The notes under the pieces: model-generated
What the model was told of the DNA's origin: nothing
What the model saw: only the letters and a program-made list of their open reading frames with translations
The model's database searches: none
Assembly (NCBI GenBank): GCA_963743285.1
Contig: CAVUPF010000002.1
Span: forward strand, 62,001 to 126,000
Source of the DNA: CAVUPF01 sp963743285
Lineage (GTDB): Bacteria > Actinomycetota > Thermoleophilia > Solirubrobacterales > 70-9
Direction: 5' to 3'
Length of the DNA: 64,000 nucleotides
Shown here: piece by piece, positions 32,879 through 40,826 of the stretch
Layout of the letters: each line of letters opens with the position of its first letter
Position numbering within the stretch: the first letter of the stretch is position 1
Program-made: the position numbers and the translations under genes

Positions 32879-34486
32879 GCAGGCTTCCTTTGCGCCAGTG
32901 ACCGCGCCCAGGGCGCTGCCCAGGGAGAAGCTGGCCGAGACCCGCATGACGCCCGAGTGCGCGGCGCGGACCTGGGTCCACTCGCCACGGCGCAGGATGC
33001 AGCCGGCACCGCGTTCGATCGACCAGTAGGGGGTGAAGCTGATCCGAACCAGGAATTCGCCGGGTCGGGTCACGTCCAGGCCAAAGCTCTGGCGCCCGAC
33101 CCACAGGGTTCGCGCCTCGCTCGACCCCAGCGCCGTGACCATCGGATCGGGGTCTCGAACCGAGTAGACGCTCCAGTTGGCCGAGTGCCAGCGCGGCGCC
33201 AGGTAGGGCGGGGCGCTGAGGATCAGCTGCCGCTCCGCCAGTGAGGAGTAGTCGAGCGGGGCGGTGGGCAGCGCCACGTAGGAGACCGCGTTGCGGCGCA
33301 GCCATTCGCCGTAGGAGCGGCTGGTGAGCGCGCCTTCTTCGTAGAAGATGTCGTCCCGCGTGGTGTCGAGCTGGCGCAGCCAGCCGCGCGCCAGGTCGAA
33401 CTGGGGCGCCAGGTAGGCCGCCTCCCAGTGGTCGGCGGTCGGCGGCACCTCGATCCGCTCGCCCTGGGCGCCATGGTCGCGCAGCCACCTCGACACCGGG
33501 TGAAAGTAGGCGGGCGAGGTCGAGGGGTCACCGACGCTGCGGGCGATCTGGCTGACGCTCGCCGTCACCTGCCAGTAGAGGCCGCCGGCCATAACCGCCG
33601 CCAGCACCCAGGCCGAGACGCGCGGCCGGCGGGCGAGCAGCACCGCGGCCAGCACCGGACCGCCGAAAAGGGCGCCCAGCCGCACCGCGTTGCCGCCGAC
33701 CGGGTTCGGCGCCAGCCATAGCAGCGTCGAGGCGAGCACATAGCCGGCGAGGACCCAGCGGAGCTGGCGCTCCTCGCTGGCCAGCCCCCGAGTCAGGAAG
33801 AGGGCCCCCCCGCACCACAGCGGGATCGCCACATAGGAGGAGAAGGCAAAGGGGAACTGGCCCGGTTCGGGAAAGGCCAGGTTGGGGAGGACGATCAGGG
33901 CGAGGACCAAGCCGGCGACCCAGAGCGCGATCCGGTTGACCGGGCGGCCCCGCTCCAGCGAGCCGGCGAGGACGACACCCGCCAGGAAGGCCGCGGCAAC
34001 CGGGCTAGCCAAGGCACAGGCCGCGCCGGCGGCGAGCGCCGAGCGCGAGCGGCCCACCTGCAGGTAACGCAGGGTGGCGAGGCCGAATGCCACTCCCAGC
34101 GCGAAGGTGAGCTGGCCCTCGGCAAGCAGAGTCACGACCCCGGCCGCGAACCAGAGCGTCGCCCAGCGCGCCGCCGCCCCCCAGCGGTCGCGCACCAGGC
34201 GGTCGAAGAAGTAGGCGGAGACGACGACCGCGACCGCCCCCACCGCCTGCGGGCCCAGCACCGACGCCAGCGGCGGGAAGAGGACGCTGTAGGTGAGCAA
34301 GTAGTGGCCCGCGTACCAGCTGCTGTTGTAGATCGCCAGTCCCGCCCGCTCGAACAGCTCGGTGCGGAAGACCTGCGCGGCGAGGTCGCCGACCTGGGGG
34401 TTCCAGGCCAGCATCGCGGCGGCGAGCACCGCGCTGAGCGCCACCGCTGGGAGCCATTCTGGTCGGAGAGCCTTGGACTGGGCCAT
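32867..34486 (-). CDS. Polytopic membrane protein, GT-C-like
   Basis: About 539 residues: ten or more hydrophobic helices occupy the first about 340 residues (LPAVALSAVLAAAMLAW, AVGAVAVVVSAYFF, WATLWFAAGVVTLLA and others), followed by a soluble C-terminal domain of about 200 residues. An Asn-Pro-Gln-Val-Gly-Asp loop after the first helix is like the acidic first loop of GT-C glycosyltransferases, but I cannot assign a donor or acceptor. The ATG at 34486 precedes the first helix; an in-frame upstream start at 34567 would add a basic stretch that overlaps lipB. It is convergent with pdhC and divergent from lipB. Confidence 0.75.
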   Translation of the reverse strand: MAQSKALRPEWLPAVALSAVLAAAMLAWNPQVGDLAAQVFRTELFERAGLAIYNSSWYAGHYLLTYSVLFPPLASVLGPQAVGAVAVVVSAYFFDRLVRDRWGAAARWATLWFAAGVVTLLAEGQLTFALGVAFGLATLRYLQVGRSRSALAAGAACALASPVAAAFLAGVVLAGSLERGRPVNRIALWVAGLVLALIVLPNLAFPEPGQFPFAFSSYVAIPLWCGGALFLTRGLASEERQLRWVLAGYVLASTLLWLAPNPVGGNAVRLGALFGGPVLAAVLLARRPRVSAWVLAAVMAGGLYWQVTASVSQIARSVGDPSTSPAYFHPVSRWLRDHGAQGERIEVPPTADHWEAAYLAPQFDLARGWLRQLDTTRDDIFYEEGALTSRSYGEWLRRNAVSYVALPTAPLDYSSLAERQLILSAPPYLAPRWHSANWSVYSVRDPDPMVTALGSSEARTLWVGRQSFGLDVTRPGEFLVRISFTPYWSIERGAGCILRRGEWTQVRAAHSGVMRVSASFSLGSALGAVTGAKEACSKG

Positions 34487-34532
34487 GGGAGGTGCCGCAA
34501 GGATAGAGCGGCGCCGTGCAACGATTTCAAGA

Positions 34533-35267
34533 ATGAGCGCCGAAGTCTTGGTGGTGCGCTGCGACATCGTCCCCTACGAGGAGGCGCGTGTCGCCCAGCG
34601 CTGGCTGAGCGCGGCGCGACAGGAAGGCGCGATCCCCGACGTGCTGCTGTTGCTCGAGCATCCGCCCGTCTACACCCGCGGGCGGCGCTCTACCGCCGAG
34701 GAGCTGCCGATGGCCACCGAGTGGTACAGGATGCAGGGAATCGACGTTCGCGACACCGACCGCGGTGGACGCGTCACCTATCACGGCCCGGGCCAGCTCG
34801 TCGCCTACCCGATCGTCTCGCTGAAACCCTACGGCGATGATGTCCACGAGCACGTGCGACGGCTGGAGCGGGTGGCGATCTCCGCGCTGGCCGCGCACGG
34901 CATCAAGGCCACGACGATCGAGGGCCTTACCGGCGTCTGGACCCAAGGCGCGGCGCCCGGCTCGGCGGCCGGGGCCCAGGAGGCCCGCAAGATCGCCTCG
35001 ATCGGGGTCCACGTCAGCCACGGCGTCACCACCCACGGCCTGGCGATCAACGTCAACAACGACCTGCAGCCGTTCGAGTGGATCGTGCCCTGCGGGATCG
35101 ATGGCTGCCAGGTAACGTCTCTGGGGCGCGAGCTGGGCGCCGAGCAGGACCTCGACGCCTTTGCCGATACGCTCGTCGCCAGCTTTGGGGAGGCCTACGG
35201 GCGCATCCCGACCGCGACAGACCCGGTTGCCCTGGGACTCGACAGCGCTAGGCTCGGGGTCGCATGA
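34533..35267 (+). CDS. lipB: Octanoyl-[acyl-carrier-protein]:protein N-octanoyltransferase
   Basis: This 244-residue enzyme moves octanoate from ACP to E2 lipoyl domains. RGRRSTAEELP, RGGRVTYHGPGQLVAYPI, the KIASIGVHVSHGVTTHGLAIN loop (catalytic Lys) and the PCGIDGCQVTSL segment (catalytic Cys) are all present. The ATG at 34533 begins right before the first strand; an in-frame extension to 34362 is not family-like. The stop overlaps the lipA ATG by 4 bases. Confidence 0.95.
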   Translation: MSAEVLVVRCDIVPYEEARVAQRWLSAARQEGAIPDVLLLLEHPPVYTRGRRSTAEELPMATEWYRMQGIDVRDTDRGGRVTYHGPGQLVAYPIVSLKPYGDDVHEHVRRLERVAISALAAHGIKATTIEGLTGVWTQGAAPGSAAGAQEARKIASIGVHVSHGVTTHGLAINVNNDLQPFEWIVPCGIDGCQVTSLGRELGAEQDLDAFADTLVASFGEAYGRIPTATDPVALGLDSARLGVA

Positions 35268-36235
35268 CCGAGACGACCGAGACGGCGGCCCAGCGCAGCC
35301 ACGTCACCCGCTCTCGCGCCAAGCCGGGCGGGACTGCAGTGGCCCCCGCCGGCGCCGTCCCCTTCCGCCGCGCCCGCAAGCCGCCCTGGCTGAAGGTCCC
35401 CGCCCCCGGCGGGCCCACCTATCGACGACTCAAGGCGGAGATTGGCGCGGGCGGCCTGCACACCGTCTGCGAGGAGGCCAACTGCCCCAACGTCGGGGAG
35501 TGCTGGGAGCGCGGCACGGCAACCTTCATGATCCTCGGCGACATCTGCACGCGGCGTTGCGGCTTTTGCAACGTGAAGACCGGGGTGCCGAGCTGGAACG
35601 ATCCCCTGGAGCCGCTCCGAGTCGCGAATCAGGTGAAGCGGATGGGGCTGCGACACGCGGTCGTCACCTCGGTCGATCGCGACGACCTGCCCGACTACGG
35701 CGCCGGCGCCTTCGCCGCGGTGATCCGCTCGATCAGGATGATCGCCCACGGTTGCAAGGTCGAGGTTCTCACCCCGGACTTCCGCGGCCAGGAGATGCCC
35801 CTCGCGAAGGTGGTCCACGAGCGCCCCGATGTCTTCAACCACAACGTCGAGACGGTGCCGCGTCTCTACCCGAAGGCGCGGCGCGGCTCGGAGTTCATGC
35901 GCTCGGCCCGGGTGCTGCGGCTGGCGAAGGAGATGGGCGGCGAGGAGGTCCTCACCAAGTCGGGTCTGATGGTCGGCCTCGGCGAGTCCTTCGAGGAGAT
36001 GGTCGAGGCCTTCGGCATCTTGCGCGAGCACCGCGTCCAGATCCTCACCGTCGGCCAGTATCTGCGCCCCACCGCGGACCACCTGCCGATCGAGCGCTAC
36101 TGGCACCCGGAGGAGTTCGCCGCCTTGGAGCGCGCCGCCTATGAGATCGGCTTTGAGTCGGTCGCCGCCGGCCCCCTGGTGCGCAGCAGCTACCACGCTG
36201 ACCAGAACCTGCCCGAGCAGGCGCTGGCTGGTTAG
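35264..36235 (+). CDS. lipA: Lipoyl synthase
   Basis: This 323-residue radical-SAM enzyme inserts two sulfurs into octanoyl-E2. Both iron-sulfur motifs are complete: the auxiliary cluster Cys69-x4-Cys74-x5-Cys80 and the radical-SAM Cys95-x3-Cys99-x2-Cys102. The conserved C-terminal RSSYHAD, with the Ser that binds the auxiliary cluster, is present. Coupling to lipB and proximity to pdhABC and lpdA suggest a pyruvate-dehydrogenase/lipoate block. Confidence 0.97.
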   Translation: MTETTETAAQRSHVTRSRAKPGGTAVAPAGAVPFRRARKPPWLKVPAPGGPTYRRLKAEIGAGGLHTVCEEANCPNVGECWERGTATFMILGDICTRRCGFCNVKTGVPSWNDPLEPLRVANQVKRMGLRHAVVTSVDRDDLPDYGAGAFAAVIRSIRMIAHGCKVEVLTPDFRGQEMPLAKVVHERPDVFNHNVETVPRLYPKARRGSEFMRSARVLRLAKEMGGEEVLTKSGLMVGLGESFEEMVEAFGILREHRVQILTVGQYLRPTADHLPIERYWHPEEFAALERAAYEIGFESVAAGPLVRSSYHADQNLPEQALAG

Positions 36236-36423
36236 ATCACGCCGACTCGACGACGCGGCGCTTCACATCCTCCTGGAGGCGGGCGCCCTGCCGGCCAGCC
36301 CCAGCTTTGGTCAGGAAGAGATGAGATTGTCGAGGCGGTCTCGGAGGAGGCCCGCGCGCAGCCCACTGAGCTCGACATGGATATATGAGCGGAGGTGTGG
36401 CTGCGCAGCCTGGACCTCCGCGA

Positions 36424-36918
36424 TCAGCTCGGGGGCCCGTCAATGAGTGTCAGAACGTCGTGGACGTCGAGGCTGCGCAGGAGATCGCCCTTGCCTCGCC
36501 CCTTCCAGGCGCAGAGCTTGGTCGCCACGAGCGGCGCCGGAGTCGCGACGCGTATCTCGGCGCCCGAGTCAAGAGCGATGACAGTCGCGGTCGAGATCGC
36601 CTCCGCATACCACGGGTTGGAGAAGCCGAGGATGTCTGGATTGGTCGGCATGACGTCCAAGACGAGCTGGGGGTCCGAACTCCTCCAGCGGCAGATGACC
36701 GGCTCGCCGCTCGCCTCCTGTAGCCCTCGCTCGCGCAGCCTGTAGTACTCGGCGCGGGTCGCCACCTCACAGACGACATCGACGTCGTCGGTGGCGCAGG
36801 CGGGAGGTGCGCCGGGCTCGGTAAGCCAGAGCTGGATCGTGGCGCCGCCGACGAAGACAACCTCACCGAGGATCGGGCCGAGGATCGCCGCCGCAGCCTC
36901 CAGTTGGAGCGCGCTCAT
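36424..36918 (-). CDS. Nucleotidyltransferase-fold protein, probable toxin of the second HTH-NTase module
   Basis: This 164-residue protein has the AbiEii/MenT-type signature: VFVGGATIQLWL (about 21-32) then ATDDVDVVCEV (Asp45-x-Asp47 metal ligands). A later PAPLVATKLCAWKGRGKGDLLRSLDVHD segment carries the Lys and the acidic/His residues that follow the core in this family. The ATG overlaps the upstream wHTH gene stop by 4 bases. The activity, nucleotide transfer to tRNA or another RNA, is inferred from family only. Confidence 0.75.
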   Translation of the reverse strand: MSALQLEAAAAILGPILGEVVFVGGATIQLWLTEPGAPPACATDDVDVVCEVATRAEYYRLRERGLQEASGEPVICRWRSSDPQLVLDVMPTNPDILGFSNPWYAEAISTATVIALDSGAEIRVATPAPLVATKLCAWKGRGKGDLLRSLDVHDVLTLIDGPPS

Positions 36919-37442
36919 TGGCTCGAGTCCCTGATCCGCTCGTGGAGCGCCTTCGAGAGAAGACCCTCGGCGATCTTACGAACGCGTGGATCACCGGCCC
37001 GGAGGCTGTCGAGGAGCGCCAGGATCTCGCCGAGCTGCGGCCAGTCCTCGACAGCCTCCGGCGCGGCCGGATTCAACGGCTCAATTGCCTGCCCCCGCAC
37101 TCGACCCAGGGCATAGGGCCACACCGGGGGTGGCTCCTCGCCGGAGGAGCGGATCGCGCTGGCCATCGGCTCTGCCGCCCACGCCGCAGGCACCCCCGGT
37201 ACCAGGGCACCCAACTGTGCCGGAGCGACGAAGCGCAGCGCATGGGTGGCGAACTCCTCAAAGTTGGGGAGGTGAACCTCCCGTCGCGCGGCCGCATACA
37301 GGGCCGCGGCCTGGGCTCGTGACAATGCCCGCTGAACCACTGGATGCGGAACATGGAGACGATCTGCGAGCGACCTGTAGGTCCAATTTTCCCCGTGAGC
37401 GAGCAGACCGCTGAGGACGTAGATGTCCGATGCCTTGACCAT
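36915..37442 (-). CDS. Winged-helix transcriptional regulator, probable antitoxin partner
   Basis: This 175-residue protein starts at the ATG at 37442 (MVKASDIYVLSGLLAHG). The N-terminal winged helix reads WTYRSLADRLHVPHPVVQRALSRAQ; a central region (EEFATHALRFVAPAQLG) and an acidic/proline region lead to a C-terminal helix (DPRVRKIAEGLLSKALHERI). A TACATT -10 box lies 6 bases upstream of the ATG and overlaps a GTATC repeat cluster, consistent with autoregulation. An upstream ATG at 37472 would read through this operator. Confidence 0.75.
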   Translation of the reverse strand: MVKASDIYVLSGLLAHGENWTYRSLADRLHVPHPVVQRALSRAQAAALYAAARREVHLPNFEEFATHALRFVAPAQLGALVPGVPAAWAAEPMASAIRSSGEEPPPVWPYALGRVRGQAIEPLNPAAPEAVEDWPQLGEILALLDSLRAGDPRVRKIAEGLLSKALHERIRDSSQ

Positions 37443-37448
37443 TGGCGC

Positions 37449-37469
37449 AATGTATCGGGTATCAATACA
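37449..37469. promoter_or_regulatory. Promoter/operator of the wHTH-NTase module
   Basis: The TACATT -10 box (complement of 37449-37454) overlaps direct GTATC repeats (37452-37456, 37459-37463) and a TGTAT ... ATACA inverted repeat (37451-37455/37465-37469). These are likely binding sites for the wHTH protein. Confidence 0.5.
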
Positions 37470-37472
37470 CAA

Positions 37473-37847
37473 TACAACCTCAAGGAGAGCCGCTCCCTCA
37501 GGACGCGCGTTTCGCTCAGTGGGTCATTCAGTGGGTCAAACGCCGTCGAAATCGCCCCATTAGTGCCGAATGTAATTTGGGCCGATTTCGCATGTTAGAG
37601 CCAAAAACGGCCTCTGCGGCGAGTTGGCAGAACGGCCTGGGCTGATTCACTGGCGGTTGATCGGGCGGCAGCCGCTGGTCGCGATCGGCTGCTCGGCATG
37701 GAGGCCGACACCCTCGCCAGCCATCGCACTGGTATCTGTGCTGGGCACCGATCCCTCGGCTTTTGGGGCTCCTGGGACATGGCGCGCTGTTGGCCCTAGG
37801 AGGTAGGAAGAGCAAGTGCCAGCGAAGACTGCGGGTTCTGGTCGAGC
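37473..37847. other. Gene-free stretch
   Basis: No gene, RNA or strong promoter is seen between the second HTH-NTase module and the YVTN-propeller gene. Confidence 0.45.
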
Positions 37848-39473
37848 CTAGTGAATGTTCTCCAGCGTTCTGATAACGGTATGTGTGGAGCCCTTGATCA
37901 CCACGGTCTCCTTGACCAGGATCTTTTTCGAGCTGTCGAGCTTGACCTTGTAAGATGGCCTCGGCACGAGCCGAACTGCGTCCGAGTACCCGGCCCGAAG
38001 CTTTGCTCTTGCCACGGTGCTCTCGGTCTTGCCTTTGCGCTTCTTGGTCAGGGCCTGAAGCTTGAACTTGCAGCCGCCGGGCCTTGCGCCGGTCGGGCAC
38101 CTGACCAGAACCTTCGGGGACACCCGACGTCCCGTATGTGTCATCGGCGTCTGGACCATGACGGTTTTGGTCTGGCTGGCGGTGGCCGAACCGTTACAGT
38201 AGGCGGTCTTTCCGGTGAAGATCAGTTCGGTCGAGCAGCCTTCATTATCGGTCAGCGTGAGCCTTGCCTGGTAGCTGCCAAGGGCGCTGTAGGTGTGATA
38301 GACAAATGGGTTGGTGCTGTTGAGCGTGGTGCCGTCGCCAAATTCCCAAGCGTAGGACGCTATCGAACCTTCGAGATCGCTTGAGTCGCTGGCGCTGAAG
38401 TTGGTCGGCAAGCCCGGGTATGCGGAGAGAACTGTGAAGGAGGCGACCGGCGGCTGATCGGGGATACCCGCGATCCCTGTCGGCCTTGCCCCAACCCCGA
38501 TCGGCAAGCCAACAACTTGGTTGGTCTGGGTGTTGATCACCGATACGGTGCCTGAGCCTTCGTTGGCTACGTAGGCGCTCTTGCCGTCGGGGGTTATCGC
38601 GATTTCGACCGGTTCGTTCCCAACATTGATCGGCGAGCCCACAACTTGGTTGGTCTGGGAGTTGATCACCGATACGGTGCCTGAGCCTTCGTTGGCTACG
38701 TAGGCGCTCTTGCCGTCGGGGGTTATCGCGATGCCTTTGGGGAATACGCCAACCCCGATCGGCGAGCCAACAACTTCGTTTGTCCGGGTGTCGATCACTG
38801 AGACGTCTTTCGACAGCGAGCTATCGTTGGTGACGTATGCCGCCTGACCGTTGGGGGTGATCGCGATTCCGTAAGGCTGTTTCCCAACCCCGATCGGCGA
38901 GCCAACGACATGGTTGGTCTGGGTGTTGATCACCGAGACGGTGCCTGAGCCCGAGTTGACAACGTAGGCGCTCTTGCCGTCAGGGGTGATCGCGATGCCA
39001 TTCGGTTCGGTCCCGACTTCGATCGGCGAACCCACGACTTCATTGGTCTGGGTGTTGATCACCGAGACGCTTTTTGAGCCGTAGTTGGTGACGTAGGCAC
39101 TGCTGCCGTCAGGGGTGATCGCGATGCCAATCGGATCGGCCCCGACGTCGATCAGCGATCCCACAACTTCATTGGTCTGGGTGTTGATCACCGAGACGCT
39201 TTTTGAGCCGTAGTTGGTGACGTAGGCACTGCTGCCGTCAGGGGTGATCGCGACTCCGTAGGGCTGTTTCCCAACCCCGATCGGAGAGCCAACGACCTGG
39301 TTAATCTGGGTGTTGATCACAGAGACGGTGCCTGATGCCTCGTCGGCGACATAGGCGTCGCGGGCAAGAGCGCTTGTAGCAGATGTGCCCGCCCATACGG
39401 CTGCTAGCAGCCAAACGAGAAAACGCCAGTGGCGGGGTTTTCCTCGGCGGCGTCCTCTCTGCACGACAGCCAT
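37848..39473 (-). CDS. Exported YVTN beta-propeller protein with PKD domain
   Basis: About 541 residues from the ATG at 39473 (MAVVQRGRRRGKPRHW). A signal peptide (FLVWLLAAVWAG ... ALARD) is followed by seven near-identical 42-residue YVTN repeats (SVINTQTNEVVGSPI, GIAITPDGKSAYV), which should close a seven-bladed propeller. A PKD domain comes next (ASFTVLSAYPGLPTNFSASDSSD, YAWEFGDGTTLNSTNPFVYHTYS), then a basic tail with YKVKLDSSKKILV. It is probably a surface binding protein of unknown ligand. An in-frame start at 39545 would place a non-signal-like leader before the signal peptide. Confidence 0.85.
   Translation of the reverse strand: MAVVQRGRRRGKPRHWRFLVWLLAAVWAGTSATSALARDAYVADEASGTVSVINTQINQVVGSPIGVGKQPYGVAITPDGSSAYVTNYGSKSVSVINTQTNEVVGSLIDVGADPIGIAITPDGSSAYVTNYGSKSVSVINTQTNEVVGSPIEVGTEPNGIAITPDGKSAYVVNSGSGTVSVINTQTNHVVGSPIGVGKQPYGIAITPNGQAAYVTNDSSLSKDVSVIDTRTNEVVGSPIGVGVFPKGIAITPDGKSAYVANEGSGTVSVINSQTNQVVGSPINVGNEPVEIAITPDGKSAYVANEGSGTVSVINTQTNQVVGLPIGVGARPTGIAGIPDQPPVASFTVLSAYPGLPTNFSASDSSDLEGSIASYAWEFGDGTTLNSTNPFVYHTYSALGSYQARLTLTDNEGCSTELIFTGKTAYCNGSATASQTKTVMVQTPMTHTGRRVSPKVLVRCPTGARPGGCKFKLQALTKKRKGKTESTVARAKLRAGYSDAVRLVPRPSYKVKLDSSKKILVKETVVIKGSTHTVIRTLENIH
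38470..39355. repeat. Seven tandem about 126-base coding repeats (YVTN blades)
   Basis: The repeat period is 126 bases, one propeller blade each. Adjacent copies, such as those around 38548 and 38674, are nearly identical at the DNA level, suggesting recent duplication or gene conversion. Confidence 0.85.
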
Positions 39474-39792
39474 TTTAATGCCTGGCAAAGACCGCTGTCC
39501 CGATTCTGCTGGCCCACCCGACGTTCGCGGCGATCCCTGCGACACTCGCCGCGATCTTGACCGGACCCTAATCGGTCCATCGCCATCCCGCTGCCAGCGC
39601 TCACCCGGAACTTCCCAAAGGTGTCTCTGTTCGGGCTCGCACGCTGCCCGCTGGGATAAGGTTTACGGTGTCTACTTCACTAACTGGTCAGTAGGCACAT
39701 AAAAGCTCGACCGTAGAGCGCCATCGCTCGACTGTCGTGCTACGACAAAACTACGGGGCGAAGCCGACGGCAAACGGAAACTCTGAGCCGCT
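39474..39792. other. Gene-free stretch upstream of the YVTN gene
   Basis: No gene is supported. It should contain the promoter for the minus-strand propeller gene. Confidence 0.4.
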
Positions 39793-40149
39793 CTACGCGG
39801 CGATCGGATGGCCGCCTGAGTCCCTGGCCTCGATCCTGGCACCAAGGGGCAGCTGAACAACGTCAGCCGCCCCACCACGGCGATGTTTCAAGAAGAAGGC
39901 GGCCACCGCGAGAAACAGTGCCGCGATGCCGCCGACCTGCTCGGGGCGAACGAGCAGCTCGTGCCCGTCGGGGTAGACGATCACAACCGGGTCGCCAGCG
40001 AAGAGGGCCTGATTCGCCATCTCGCCCTGATCGGGATTCCCGGCCGAGATGAAGTGGGCCCGGTTGGGGTGGCGCGCAGCCAGCTCCTCATCGCTGATGC
40101 TGGCGATGACCTTCTCCACAGCTGGATCTATGTCTGGCTGGTGGGTCAT
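39793..40149 (-). CDS. Small protein with one membrane helix, second gene of a coupled pair
   Basis: 118 residues from the ATG at 40149, which is preceded by a GGAGGGAAG ribosome site and overlaps the upstream stop (ATGA). An acidic N-terminal part (ISDEELAARHPNRAHFISAGN) is followed by a strand-rich part (DPVVIVYPDGHELLV). One hydrophobic helix comes next (GGIAALFLAVAAFFL), with KHRRGG after it. I do not recognise the family. Confidence 0.6.
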   Translation of the reverse strand: MTHQPDIDPAVEKVIASISDEELAARHPNRAHFISAGNPDQGEMANQALFAGDPVVIVYPDGHELLVRPEQVGGIAALFLAVAAFFLKHRRGGAADVVQLPLGARIEARDSGGHPIAA

Positions 40150-40468
40150 GGCTCTTCCCTCCATCTTCTCACGATCGCCGCAGCCTCAGCCTTGGCTTTG
40201 CGGATCGCCGCCGCCATTGCATCGTTGCTCGATTTGAACTCCGTGATTGTCGGCGGTTGCTTGCCTTTGCTGCGTGTGTGGGCGTGCTCGTGGTGCTGAT
40301 CGACGTCATCGGCGTTGTCCCACAGGCGCACGGTCGTCCACTCAGCATCATCAAAGCAATGCCAGGGTGACCGCGTAGGACACCGGCGGCGGCGCCTCGC
40401 TGCGCCGGGAAGCGGATGCGGGTGCCCGGCTCCAAGTCGATGAAGACTTCTCGCTCGGCAGCGGCCAT
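40146..40468 (-). CDS. Small hypothetical protein, probably frameshifted, first gene of a coupled pair
   Basis: The start reads MAAAEREVFIDLEPGTRIRFPAQRG from the ATG at 40468. The continuation with protein-like character (CFDDAEWTTVRLWDNADDVD, QHHEHAHTRSKGKQPPTITEF, then an Ala/Lys-rich helix ending REEP) is in a different frame and ends at 40146. At least one single-base shift lies between about 40350 and 40410. The joined product of about 105 residues has a His-rich HHEHAH segment reminiscent of small DUF7718-type proteins; I am not sure of that match. It is coupled to the downstream membrane-helix gene. Confidence 0.5.
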
Positions 40469-40826
40469 GAGCGGAGCCTTGGCAGAGTGATCGCTATCGG
40501 GCCATGACGGCGCTGACTGGCATCCGGCCCGATTACTGGCCGCGCAATTTGACGAGCTCAGGCCGCCAGAAACATTGCCCTTTTCGGAAATGCGCCTACG
40601 ATCAGCAGGAGCACTACGAACATAGCCCTACTCAGATGACAAGCCCTCGCCCCGATAGGGAACCCTCGCAACCAGCGGGTATCGGAGAGCACCGGCGCCA
40701 AAAGGTGACGACGCGCACGCCGGGCGGGGGCTATGCACGACATCCACGTACCGCCGACGGGAAGCCAAGAAAACGGTCGTCTACTGACGGTTTTAGGGAC
40801 CCAGGGCGAGGCTGAGCGGACGCTGC
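40469..40826. other. Gene-free stretch
   Basis: I see no gene. The stretch separates the minus-strand small-gene pair from the plus-strand double-TetR gene and must carry promoters for both. Confidence 0.4.

Noticed and set aside
38470..39355. CRISPR-like repeat array
   Set aside because: The 126-base repeats are in frame, encode propeller blades and have no unique spacers. No other CRISPR-like array was seen anywhere in the window.
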